Source: Caulochytrium protostelioides
Taxonomy: Eukaryota; Chytridiomycota; Caulochytriomycetes; Caulochytriales; Caulochytriaceae
Direction: 5' to 3'
DNA: 64,000 nt
NCBI GenBank assembly: GCA_003615045.1
Contig: ML014119.1
Coordinates: forward strand, 124,001-188,000
Both the position numbers and the translations under genes were made by a program. Shown in pieces: positions 10,271-19,578 of this stretch (its first letter is position 1; each line of letters begins with the position of its first letter). Below the pieces are notes generated by a model, which worked only from the letters and a program-made list of their open reading frames with translations, had not been told where the DNA came from and searched no databases.

Positions 10271-11920
10271 CGTCGTCGTTGTTGTTGTCGTCGGCTCTTC
10301 AGTCGTTGCCGTAGTCGTCGTCGACTCTTCAGTTGTCGTAGTCGATGTCGTCGTAGGAGTAGCAGTGGTGGTGGTGGTAGGAGTTGTTGTCGTTGTCGTT
10401 GTCGTCGTTGTCGTTGTCGTTGTCGTCGTCCTAGTTGTCGTTGTCGTCGAGGAAGTGGCCTTCGTCGTCTGACGATCAACGACACAGTCACAGGCGTTGC
10501 CGTCCACATCGTAGGTCTTCAGCATTTTGAGATCCGTCTCCGGCGGAGGGGCATGGCAATTGTCGACGTCCGCGGCGACGGCCTTGAAGGACGAAAACAG
10601 TTTATTGAAGTCCGCCAGCCAGTCCATCGTATCAAAGAGCCGCAGCCAGCCACCACCGCCGAGCACCAGCGCTTGCAGCGAGTTGGAGAGCTGGTTCATG
10701 ACGAGATTGTTGTACGTAGCGACGGGATTAAATCCTTTGAAGTCCGAGGCCTGCACACCGAGCGCCGGGTCACCATACTGCCAGATCGCCGTGTTCTTGT
10801 TGTCGGTCGGGCCGCCGATATACAGCGGGTTTTCGCTATTCCATGACGAGACGGGCTGGTAGGGGTTCGCGGCATTGTCTGGCCGGATGAAGAGGAAGAC
10901 CATGGCGTTGGCGCGGAGAATGCTGCGGGCCGTGGCCAGCACTTCGGCCTGGGCGGCGGGATGCAGCACGGCAGGCTCGTTGTTGACACGCACGAGGAGC
11001 TGGATGTTGTCCACGGTTTCGTTCAGGCGGGTGGTATACTTGCCGCGGTAGAGGGCGCGCGGGCCTTCCCACGCGGGTTCAATGGATGCGCTCGAGCTGC
11101 AGAAAACCGTGGGGTCTCCCTCGTTGACATAGTCCTTCTGAGTCAGCATGGCGCAGAACTGGTTGCCCAGCACCTGCTGCTGCGAGTTTTGGTTCTCAAC
11201 GTGGGTGGGGAGGTCGCTGTCCTCATCGGTGAAGACAACGATATTTTTCGTAAATTGGCTCATGCCAAGCGGATTCCACTTGAAAGTACACGGCTCGTAT
11301 CCGACCACGCAATTGGCCTTGAAGCCGTATTTCTTGTTCATCGGCTCATCAAAGAGCGCGATGCGGATCGCCTCTAAAGTGGCTTCGCGGCCAGTGCACA
11401 TGGGATGGCGATGCTTCATGAGAGCGTCGACTGCCAAATAGATGCTATAGTAATCTGTGGTGGGGTATAGAATGACGGTTGGCTCACCGCCAACTGAAAC
11501 CACGGAGAAGAGCGGTGTGGCGCCGTTGCGAGACGCGGCAGACGAGAGGGACAAGATTAAATCGCTAAACGACCACACCGAGTTCATACTGGTCGAGCCA
11601 TCGATAATGATTAAGTATTCCACCGACCGAGTGGGCTTAGGCTGGCCGCACGTGTAGAGCGTCGAGTTGATGGACGCCCGAGTCCACGGTGTCCGGTCGG
11701 CGTCATGGGCGATCGTGGTCTGCTGGTATGTGGGGCACGCCGCGCAGCTCGGCACCATGGTATAGAGGGGCTGGGTGAGCTGTGGCTGACCAAAGTAGTA
11801 GACGGGGCTGTCGGGCACGAAAGTGGGCTTGACACCGCCGTCCGGAGCCGCAGCCGCAGCCGTCTGCGTGAACAAGAGTAGGCCTACGAGGCCTCCCCAT
11901 GGGAAGCTGAAAAGATGCAT
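9253..11920 (-). CDS. VWA-domain surface protein with Thr-rich stalk, membrane span and two NPLY tail motifs (contains assembly gap)
   Basis: The start is placed at the ATG at 11920 because it begins a signal peptide (MHLFSFPWGGLVGLLLF, then Ala-rich); an in-frame ATG lies 28 codons upstream. A von Willebrand A-type domain follows, with VEYLIIIDGSTSMNS (DxSxS metal-binding motif at about residue 107) and NIVVFTDEDSD. Several cysteines end at CDCVVD. From about residue 484 there is a Thr/Glu/Pro mucin-like stalk, part of it in 16-residue units. The C-terminus has a Gly/Ala-rich membrane span (GALGSAAVVGAAVTAALW), then a short cytoplasmic tail with two NPLY motifs and the ending LNDRV. The frame is shifted by one across the 10-N gap at 9863-9872, but collapsing the duplicated flank restores it. 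Inferred role: cell adhesion or surface binding. No family name is recognised. Confidence 0.75.
9809..9990 (-). repeat. 48-bp tandem repeat in the stalk (16-residue Thr/Pro/Glu unit)
   Basis: The unit begins GTTTCAGTC and contains CACCGGCTCTTCCGTCGTC on the plus strand. On the coding strand it reads roughly TEEPVTTTMTETPPPT. At least three copies or partial copies flank the gap. Beyond it, to about 10460, the stalk is built of degenerate (GTC/GTT)n triplets encoding poly-Thr. Confidence 0.8.
9863..9872. other. Assembly gap of ten N
   Basis: Ten N symbols are flanked by an identical 54-bp sequence (9809-9862 and 9873-9926). The join lies inside the VWA gene's tandem repeat, where assemblers commonly fail. 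Its true length is unknown. Confidence 0.99.
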
Positions 11921-13401
11921 TGTGAAAAACAATAATAGCGAGCGGGGGGGTGGGGAGGTTTCGGCGGGCATCGAGGGATCTACTTCATGGATCCCATGGG
12001 CCACTCATTAGCGTATGGGAGTATGCGGAATGTGGAGTTTGTTGCCACCATGCTTGAAAAGCCTGCAGGCTTTCGGCCTGCGCAGGCCAATCGCTCCTTC
12101 TTACACTAAACAGCACACTAAATAGTTTATGGTCCATATACTGATACTGATACTGATCACCTGCCCTTTCAGTCCCGTTTCGTACGATAGGCTCGGCGGC
12201 ATCAATTAGGCCGTTTTGAATCCTTCCATTGCTTCGATTGCGCTCGGAAGGCGTCGTGCATTTCCGCTCTCCACAGTAGCGTAGCGCCTTCAAGGCCGAC
12301 AGCGAGACACCCCTTTCGGTCGAGCGGCAGCGCTTATCAGATTATACGGCGTGATTGGGCGGCGATCGCAAACAAAATCAGGTCCCCTGGGTTCCCTTGC
12401 CCATGGCGGGGGAGACCGCTGACTGCAGACGACGGGGGCCTAGATGCGCTGGGGGCAACACTGTCTTCCTTCTCCGACACACTCGACCCAACACCCGAAG
12501 GCGGCCGCCCCTAATCAATGACTATCGGCTGCGTCGATCGCAAACAGACAAGTGACCCACAACAGACGGGACGTCGAAGATTCTAGAAGCCCCAAGATGG
12601 GTCGCAGACAGCGCGGTCCCCGCTGCGCCAAGAGACAGATCAGAAACAGACCCCATCGGACCCCATCAGAGCGTGCGTGGCCCTATCCACCACAGCTCCT
12701 CGGCGCGATTCCGTGTCGGGGTCCGGGTCCCTTTGATCGATGAGGCTTGTGTTTCATAGCGTGACGCCGGCGGGTGAGGACCCCAGATGATGGAGTGGAG
12801 GGAGATCATGAAATCGAAGGAGGCGTTGGCGAGGATGTAGGGTGTGGCGATTATCAGGTGAGGCTGGAAATAGACTCGACGTGGATTCGCCTGGACGCAG
12901 GGCATGCTGAAGCGATGCTGCGACCTAGTTGCCGTCGAACCTCTTGATGAACCAACTATCGCACCAAATATGCCACTAAAAAGGTTCGTGGGGATTGCTG
13001 TCGTCTTTGCGGAGAACATGGACTGCTGACGGCGATACAGTGGGCGAACTTGGAGGCGGTGCGCGCCATGGAGGCCGCCCGTGAAGGCCGCCCGTGCGAT
13101 GTTGGCGGATGGCGGCACGGGGCCTCCAACTCCATCCTCCATCCTGTCCACTCTGCCTTCAAAGCGGAAGCAGCGACACGCACCAATACGCCGGCCAGAC
13201 CCATCCTCTGTTGCATATTGCGGCGATCCCAGCGTGCAAGGCATGCCATTGCCCAACACGCCACTAGCAGGCAACGAAGCAATCTCTAGGGCCACAGGAC
13301 CACAGCAGTAGGTTGCCACCCTAACAAACTGTAACGAAAAATGGACCACGCGTCCGGACGCGCGAGGACCACGCGTTCTCTCAAATCTATAAGAGAGAAA
13401 T
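11921..13401. other. Intergenic region upstream of the VWA gene and the Fanzor relic
   Basis: No confident gene. A 227-codon minus-strand frame (12666-13349, MVHFSLQFVRVATYC...) is the longest here. It has no domain I recognise and mixed low-conservation composition, so it is not called, though a degraded transposon gene cannot be excluded. A short TACTGA microrepeat lies at about 12138-12155. Confidence 0.5.
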
Positions 13402-14358
13402 GTGTCCGACGCTGTGCCGAGTGTTACGGCCTTCCCCGAAACAGTGATATTCTTGGCAGACAGACTGAATCAGCACTGCATCCTCGGGAACCGCCCGGAC
13501 CGAATCAACATATTTATCACCATGGAACGGTCCAATGGCTAGACCGCTAGCCAGAAACTGAGCAAAAAGCACTTAGTGGGAGCCGGCATCAAAGCAGTTC
13601 AAAAGCAGCTCGAGACATGGCAGCGCGATCGCCAGGAGTCGCTGCAGCGGTCAGCTGTCAGAGCTGACCTCCAAAGGCACGGCGCTTGCCGCGCATTACC
13701 GATCCGTGGAGGTATGGCTCGCCACATACGAGCCGTTGTGGACCGAGTACATGAAGCGGCGCTGAGAACGCCAGCGCCTGCAGCTATAAATAGGCAAGGA
13801 GCGCGCGTTTGCCCAGTTCGTCAATTGCGTCGCCGACGGGGTGGGCAAGCCCGTGGTCGTCGCTTACGGTGCATTCATTGACCCCGGGGATAGGGACAAT
13901 CTCTTCGTCCCCAGATATCTTACGTACCAGGCATGTGCTCAGCCTTTCGACACCGTCCTAGTCGACGTATGCTAGACGACCCAGGCTCATGCAGAGACGA
14001 ATCGGGTCCTGACCATGGGGAAAACCCAGGGCCCGACGAAGGTGCCGATCTCTCCCCCGTCTCACGCGGGCACCCGTTCGATCGAACCGGAGCGAGTCAA
14101 CCGGGCCCGCAGGACCCGGGTGTATGCCCAGACGCATGTGGTCCTGAAACTCAGTCAGCGCTGGCGCCAGGGAACCGTGGCTCGAGGTTTGCTGGGATGT
14201 GAAACCACCAACGGTAAGTTCATAAACCGCACCTCAATGCCGCGTTGAAGATCCGACGCTATCTGGCCACACGGGTCAGACCAATAGCACTGTACCGCAA
14301 CCCCCGGGCAAGCTTCTCTGTAGCCCACGGTCGACAAGCTCATCCGGCGTTAAACTAG
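13402..14358 (+). pseudogene. Fanzor (eukaryotic TnpB-like RuvC nuclease) relic, C-terminal half
   Basis: Read across stops and shifts, the landmarks of the Fanzor RuvC core appear in order: NRPDRINIF (13486-13512, normally with a DPGR-type first aspartate), QKLSKKHLVGAGIK (13552-13593), SELTSKGTALAAHY, LWTEYMKRR..RQRLQL, GKERAFAQFV, KPVVVAYGAF, FDTVLVD (13943-13966, the following catalytic Glu lost), VARGLLGCETTNGKF, then NR-DLNAALKIRRYL (14218-14259) and a tail ending at TAG 14356-14358. Damage: in-frame stops at 13540 (TAG), 13763 (TGA), 13787 (TAA) and 13973 (TAG), a frameshift between 13640 and 13652, and a one-base deletion about 14224 splitting the NRDLNAA motif. No N-terminal half is recognised upstream. 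Fanzors are RNA-guided DNA endonucleases carried by eukaryotic transposons; this copy cannot be functional. Confidence 0.83.
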
Positions 14359-14881
14359 CCCCCGCCGTCATAGACTGCTTTAGTTCTCGCCTGTATATCG
14401 CTTGGAATGTTGCGCATATCCGTTTCATGACGCCAATCATTTTCAAAGACAGGCTGATCGGACAGTGCCGCCGTCCGACACTTGATGGCGACGTGCTCGG
14501 ATGGAACCGGATGGATGATGCGGTCACACAAAGGTGGCATGACTTGGTCGTCCACAGCGCAGGGATCAAGCCAAAGGCAGATCAGTGGTCGTGCCATTTT
14601 AGTGCACCCTTCTTGTAAATTCATGTGATTGAATATAAAATCAAAAAGATATGGGTGAGGATCTTGTGAAAACGAGATCCTGTTTAATTGCGGCATTTGC
14701 CAGCATGCATGATCTCGCAATGCAGCCGCTAAACTGTCGTCCCTTAACTACGGCATGTTGTTTCATTCGACCAATATCATATCATATACGCTAGTCGATC
14801 CCCCCAACTTACCGGCTGTCTGTGATTGAGCCGTCTCTTTCGTCTTGCCCGTGATTCTGTTCTCTTTTCTCTTGATCGATT
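14359..14881. other. Non-coding stretch between the Fanzor relic and repeat block B
   Basis: The stretch is more AT-rich than the surroundings, especially 14600-14800. A 121-codon minus-strand frame (14355-14720) has no recognisable domain. If the Fanzor element carried a guide-RNA region, it would be expected just 3' of 14358, but no conserved structure can be assigned by eye. Confidence 0.5.
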
Positions 14882-15033
14882 TGTCGCGGAGAAGGCGTTC
14901 TGCGGGCGCAGCATGGGCGGCACCAACAAGGGCTCTCTAGCAACCCTGCCTAATTAGGCACCGCCTAACAAGAGAGTGTGCAACAAGCTCCGCCGAACAA
15001 GAGTACAACACCGCTAGATCCCTGGAAGCGAGG
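14882..15033 (+). repeat. Dispersed repeat block B, copy 2
   Basis: 152 bp beginning TGTCGCGGAGAAGGCG and ending CCCTGGAAGCGAGG, a diverged copy of 8807-8961 in the same orientation. The two copies differ by scattered substitutions and small indels. The sequence that follows here differs from that at copy 1. Confidence 0.8.
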
Positions 15034-15053
15034 CCATTAAGTCGGCGCTCAAG

Positions 15054-15062
15054 TATAAAAGG
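15054..15062 (+). promoter_or_regulatory. TATA-box-like TATAAAAGG next to repeat block B
   Basis: TATAAAAGG lies 20 bp after the end of block B copy 2 and 740 bp upstream of the TRAPPC12 start. It could be a promoter element of the repeat (as in an LTR) or chance. No transcript evidence is available. Confidence 0.3.
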
Positions 15063-15170
15063 TCCGCCAGAGCAGGATCTGACCATGACTCCGCAGTCAT
15101 CAGCCTTGAGCTCCTAAACTCGCTGGGCCCCGTTACCGTTACCTCTTTATCATATAGTCATACATGTGTC

Positions 15171-15288
15171 AATTGGTCACATGTGACCTCCCGATTCCCT
15201 GGCCCCCGCCCTTCACACTTTCCTGACCGAGTCGAGAGTCGAGATCGGGTCCAACTCCGACAGCCGTCGATCGCCCCCGCTGCTTGCA
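15171..15288 (+). repeat. Dispersed repeat block A, copy 2
   Basis: Aligns to 8697-8806, sharing TTGGTCACATGTGACC-like sequence at one end and CGTCGATCGCCCCCGCTG at the other. Here block A lies 137 bp after block B, the reverse of the A-then-B order at copy 1. Confidence 0.72.
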
Positions 15289-15793
15289 GACTCAGCCAGA
15301 TTCCTCGATCATCCACGGGCGCGACGTCGTCACGTCGCGACAACCTGTTGACGCTGCGCCCCACGCCACTCGCCGCTTGCCGAACGCGCCCCTTGTCTGA
15401 CGCAGGGCCAGCCCATGTTCCGCCAGTCAGCCCTCGGTGCGCCACGCGAGTGAACAACCTTCGTCATATTTGGATGTGGACGCGTCCGTCGCCGCTGCTG
15501 GCACCCCCAGCGGCTCAATCGCTTCCCTGGCGGGACAAAACATGCTTCCACGAGCATGCCTTCCTTGGCACCATATCGCCAGAATCTGACCCTAACGTCA
15601 CCGTGTGCCTCACATACACGGTACACCCCTTGACGCCGCGGCCTTAGATCACCACCACCAGTGTGATTCATGGACAATCAAGGCTGATCGATATTTACGG
15701 CGCTTCTGGAATTGCCCTTATACATGCGGATCGCTTGACGCGCTCCACGGAAGATTCTCTCTATCCCCTCGACCTGGACCAAGGGGCTGCAGG
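15289..15793. other. Upstream region of the TRAPPC12 gene
   Basis: The TRAPPC12 reading frame stays open upstream to an ATG at 15605, but the extra 63 residues do not resemble the family, so the start is placed at 15794. No other feature is seen. Confidence 0.5.
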
Positions 15794-18046
15794 ATGGCTG
15801 GGTCACGACCGCTCATTGACTTTGACTTGCCGGATGCAACCTCATCCAATCCTATCGCACCACCTCTTGGCGCGGCAGGGATGCTCGCTGGTGCGGCAGG
15901 AACACCGGGATCGGTCGTGCCGCTCGTCACTGACGATCTCTTCGGCGACAGCCCCGATCAAGACTTTCTAGGTCAGTTCCCGATCGCCACACCAACGACT
16001 CAGCGCAGCACGATGCAGCTCCCGGAATCCGATGCAGGATCCATGGGTCTTCCAGCACCCTTGATACCTCAGTCATCCTATATGGGCACTGGCCCGGCGC
16101 CCGCTCTCATGTCGGCGACCACGACGGCGATGTCGGGCCCCTCACCGCAGACGTCGGAACCCCTCGCCGCCAATTCGACGAATACCGGCCTCCCGGCTGC
16201 GACGGCCATGTCCCCGCCGCTCTCCCATGCCGATAGCCTGTCAGCGATGCCGTCGAGAACGCCAATGCTGTATTCGTCGTACGAATCGACATCCGCCACA
16301 GTCGCGAGTGTTACATCGCCTGCTTCGTCATATGCAGTGGCAGGTGATCATCGTGGTAGTGTCGGCGCTGAGCCGACCTCGTCGGCGCTCGGGCCCTTCA
16401 CGTCGCATTACGCGCATGCCCCGACGGACGAGCGAAGCCATGATGCCATCAGCAGCAGCCGACGCGCTGTTGAAACATCCGCGCATTCCACCGTATCATC
16501 GGCGGCGTCAGCCAGCGAGACTTTCCAAGGGCCCCCCCTAGCGGCCCCGTCTACCCCCAAGGGACAGGATCACGGTGCCGGGATCGCGTCGTCCGTGCCT
16601 GCTCAGGCCCCGAGCCCGTCAGGCACAAGCGACTTCCACTCGCCTCACAGTACCACAATACCCGAAGCCTCCCATCCCTCGCCCGCGCTGTTTAGCGGAC
16701 TGCACAATGTGTCGTCTCACGGCGAGTCTGCCACCACAGCGGCGGCAGAGAGTGCTCATGGGAGTACCTCAGACTTCCATGGTCTTCACGTGTCCGAGGC
16801 CGATGAGTATGCTGGATCGCTCCTCACTGTGGAGTCGCTGATGCAGCACCCGGCTTGGCCTGCTCTTATGCCTTTTGGACAGCAAAACAACTATGAGGTC
16901 GACCCTGTCATGGCGATTGATCCCGTAACGCCTCTGGTGGACGCGTTTTGGCGGCCACATGATCCTAATCGTCCGCAGCGCTCGGCACCCCTCTTGGCTC
17001 AGAATGCCGGGATGCCCTCATTAGACAATCTGGAGACGCTCTTCTCTCAGCGCCAGTTCGGCCGTGTCGCGGCAATGGCACGCTACCTGCTGACGGAGTA
17101 CACGCTGCATCCAGCACCCCTACTGAACGTCGTGCCCGACATGATTGCGTTTTTGTACCGTCTGTGGTTTTTGCGCCTGTTCAGCTTTTCCCAGCTCGAG
17201 CGCCATGAGCAAGCCCAGAATGAATGTACGGCGATGGGCTATGACTCGCGGACGAACTCGGACCTGCTGGTTGCGAAGGGCGCATATGCCCACGTGCCGT
17301 TCGAGTTGCGGCTTTATCTGGCGGCGCTGCCCTCCTTGCTCGGGCAAGGCCCTTACAGCATCGCATGCCTGTACACGATCCTCACCTCAGGACACATTCC
17401 CTATGACGACCGCCTTCAGCTGGAGGGCACGTTGGTGTCCGTGTTCATGCTCATGAAGGATTATGTCAGCGCTAGCGCGCGGCTCCAGCTGCTGGTTGAG
17501 CTTTATCCCGACGCTATCGATCTCTGGGTTGCTTTGGCCCGTGTGGCACTCCAGGTGGGCCACGTCGAAGCGGCGGAGCAGTGCGTGAGGCAGGCCGAGC
17601 ACTGCCCCGCAGCCACCTACCGGAAGGACATCATTCTGGCACACCGCGCGTACCTGGCGATCGCGCGGGGTGACAATGACGCGGCCTCCCAGGCCTTGCT
17701 GGGGATCCTCGCGCAAGCGAAGCTCGACCTGAAGCGCAAGAGCATTGCTATTCACAACTTGGGGATCTGCCAGCTGTACTCGGGCAACGTCGGGCAGGCC
17801 ATCTCGTACCTCGAGAGCATGGCGATCGATACGCCGGACCTCGCGGCCATGTCGCATGAGCTTCTGTTCAACCTGGCCACTTTGTACGATTTGACGGATA
17901 AATCGACGCAACGCAAGTGCCGCATCCTGGCACAAGTCGTCGCCCCCTGGGCGGGTGACAACTTTGACCCGGAGTGTCTGAAGCTTCCGGCTATGATTTC
18001 CGCCCTTCCGACGGGCGCCTCGTCACAGCCCAACCCATCCTCCTGA
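15794..18046 (+). CDS. TRAPPC12: TRAPPC12, TRAPP complex subunit
   Basis: 750 codons from ATG 15794 (MAGSRPLIDFDLP); human TRAPPC12 is 735 residues. The first ~375 residues are Ser/Pro/Ala-rich and disordered. The conserved part starts near LVDAFWRPHDPNRP (about 381) and continues as TPR-like helical repeats: MARYLLTEYTLHPAP, FELRLYLAALPSLLG, LLVELYPDAIDLWVALARVALQVGHVEAAEQC, and IAIHNLGICQLYSGNVGQAISYLE. The end, LLFNLATLYDLTDKSTQRKC followed by GDNFDPECLKLPA, matches the human C-terminus (LFNLTTMYELESS, GDSFNTQCLKLA). TRAPPC12 belongs to the TRAPPIII tether for ER-Golgi and autophagy traffic, and in animals also affects kinetochore CENP-E; budding yeast has no clear counterpart. Confidence 0.87.
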   Translation: MAGSRPLIDFDLPDATSSNPIAPPLGAAGMLAGAAGTPGSVVPLVTDDLFGDSPDQDFLGQFPIATPTTQRSTMQLPESDAGSMGLPAPLIPQSSYMGTGPAPALMSATTTAMSGPSPQTSEPLAANSTNTGLPAATAMSPPLSHADSLSAMPSRTPMLYSSYESTSATVASVTSPASSYAVAGDHRGSVGAEPTSSALGPFTSHYAHAPTDERSHDAISSSRRAVETSAHSTVSSAASASETFQGPPLAAPSTPKGQDHGAGIASSVPAQAPSPSGTSDFHSPHSTTIPEASHPSPALFSGLHNVSSHGESATTAAAESAHGSTSDFHGLHVSEADEYAGSLLTVESLMQHPAWPALMPFGQQNNYEVDPVMAIDPVTPLVDAFWRPHDPNRPQRSAPLLAQNAGMPSLDNLETLFSQRQFGRVAAMARYLLTEYTLHPAPLLNVVPDMIAFLYRLWFLRLFSFSQLERHEQAQNECTAMGYDSRTNSDLLVAKGAYAHVPFELRLYLAALPSLLGQGPYSIACLYTILTSGHIPYDDRLQLEGTLVSVFMLMKDYVSASARLQLLVELYPDAIDLWVALARVALQVGHVEAAEQCVRQAEHCPAATYRKDIILAHRAYLAIARGDNDAASQALLGILAQAKLDLKRKSIAIHNLGICQLYSGNVGQAISYLESMAIDTPDLAAMSHELLFNLATLYDLTDKSTQRKCRILAQVVAPWAGDNFDPECLKLPAMISALPTGASSQPNPSS

Positions 18047-18882
18047 GCGGCCCGGGTCTCGGTGGCAGGTGTATTCTCGTATGCTCTCGCACCCTCCAGG
18101 CTGCTTTCGACGGCGTGATGGGAAGCGTCCTGCTTCATCGCGTTGTGCCATTTGGCGGTCTCACTGTGGCGCAGGCAGTTCAGATCGACCGGACCAGATC
18201 GCAAACGCCACCCCTGAGGTGGCGGCGCGCGATGTATCCTGAAGCGCCCCCGAGAGGACGACAGCGGCCGATATGGGAATTTGCGAACATTTTTTTCTCC
18301 TTTTCTTCACGAACGCCGCCACCCGCGGCCGGCTGGATCGATCTGGCCTAGCCCGGCTCCGCAGCGATCGGCGGACAATGTCCATGCGCAGTGGGTCCGT
18401 TTCGGAGATCGTTGTCATCGGCATGGACACCGTTCGTTGACCTTTATATGAGGGCGCGGGAACGGCATCCAGCTTCCATATTCCTTGCGTCGGTGGGTTG
18501 CGCTCGTTTCAAACGCTGGATACAGATGATGACACGGGGTGATGGGTGCAATCCTGTTCGGCATTGACCATCGACCGCTCTATGCTGTTTTGCATCCGTG
18601 ACGACCCCTTGCTTTCGTCCCTTACGGCTAGTAGATTGGTGACGCCCCGCCCTGCGGCTGTTTCTTTTGGCTTGGCTCGTTTGTCTGCCGTGTCGACCGC
18701 GCCTTGTTGCGCCCGTAACCTCCTGTGCTCGTTGTGATTGCTGCGACTTTCCGCTACGCTCGGAAGCGAGATCCCGCGTTGTGCCCTGGCCCCAGCGGTT
18801 GCCCACTGCGCGTTTTGTCCGTCTGTCTTGCTCGTGGGCGTTGACACTACGTCCTTGGCGCGTGACACGTCGTCCCGGCAAG
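18047..18882. other. Intergenic region, TRAPPC12 to secreted orphan
   Basis: 836 bp with a TTTATATGA element at about 18442-18450. The orphan's frame is open upstream from 18667, but translation there is Arg/Cys-rich and precedes the signal peptide, so it is treated as 5' leader. Nothing else is seen. Confidence 0.5.
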
Positions 18883-19578
18883 ATGCGACCCAACGCCGTA
18901 TGGGGCCGCCTGGCTTCCCTGCTGACGATGCTGCTGATGGTCGGCCACATGGTCCCCGTGCTGGCGTCGTACGAGATCGGCCTCGAGAGCTATGTCCGGT
19001 TTATGATCTGGAAGTACAAAGACGGCGATCTGAACTTGACCGGCTTTTTGGGCCTCGACGCGGCCAAGAACGGGATGCTGTACAAGGTCGTCGAAGCGCC
19101 GCCTGCTAAAATGCCGACGCTCTTTGACGGGGACCTCATGATCAACCAGAAGGTGAAGCGCGAGTTTGTGTGGCGCTCCGACCAGGGGTTCTCCAAGGCG
19201 AAGCTGGAAGGGATCCGCTCGCTGGCCGACGACCTGAAGTGTGCGTACATGATGGACGACGGCACCATCGTGCTGGAGCCGTGCACCGACGACGCCGTGC
19301 TCACGGACAAAGTGCGCCTCGGTATGTATCCGATCCAGCCGGAAGTCAACAAGCTCACGTATGTCATTGGTGGCTCCCGCGCCAAGGACAACAAGGTCAC
19401 CAAGTTCAATTGCGTTCTCAAGAACATCAACGAGGTGCGCGGCAACAAGAGCGTCTCCAACGAGTGCCTGGAGGACGTCAACAACAACAAATACGACCGC
19501 TGCAACTGCGAAACTTTCCGCGTGACGATTGCGCCGCCCGTGGTTGGGGAGCCGAAGGTGGTCCGCGATGAGCTGTGA
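18883..19578 (+). CDS. Secreted or lumenal protein of unknown family, six cysteines
   Basis: 231 codons from ATG 18883 (MRPNAVWGRLASLLTMLLM), chosen because it begins a typical signal peptide with a likely cut after VLA near residue 28. The mature part is about 200 residues, Lys/Asp/Asn-rich, with exactly six cysteines (DLKCAYM, LEPCTDD, FNCVLKN, NECLED, DRCNCETF), suggesting disulfide pairing. It has potential N-glycosylation sites NLT and NKS. There is no transmembrane segment after the signal and no ER-retention motif at the end (RDEL is present as the last four residues; it resembles the KDEL-type retrieval signal and may act as one). The family is not recognised. Confidence 0.7.
   Translation: MRPNAVWGRLASLLTMLLMVGHMVPVLASYEIGLESYVRFMIWKYKDGDLNLTGFLGLDAAKNGMLYKVVEAPPAKMPTLFDGDLMINQKVKREFVWRSDQGFSKAKLEGIRSLADDLKCAYMMDDGTIVLEPCTDDAVLTDKVRLGMYPIQPEVNKLTYVIGGSRAKDNKVTKFNCVLKNINEVRGNKSVSNECLEDVNNNKYDRCNCETFRVTIAPPVVGEPKVVRDEL

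Noticed and set aside
9900-10460. Array of short similar units resembling a CRISPR array
   Set aside because: Units are in-frame Thr codons (GTC/GTT triplets on the plus strand) without unique spacers, inside a eukaryotic coding region.
9311-10846. 511-codon plus-strand frame with poly-Val and poly-Arg
   Set aside because: It is the complement of the Thr-rich stalk of the VWA gene. The minus strand has the signal peptide, VWA motif and membrane span.
12666-13349. 227-codon minus-strand frame next to the Fanzor relic
   Set aside because: No recognisable domain, no clear promoter or partner, and patchy composition. Considered as a transposon gene, but not supportable by eye.
13784-13792. TATAAATAG resembling a TATA box
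   Set aside because: It falls inside the Fanzor relic, where a decayed codon (CTATAA) produces it; no gene starts downstream.
15183-15647. 154-codon plus-strand frame before TRAPPC12
   Set aside because: It overlaps repeat block A, has Pro/Arg/Ser-rich sequence without domain features, and is not matched by an open frame in the other copy of the block.
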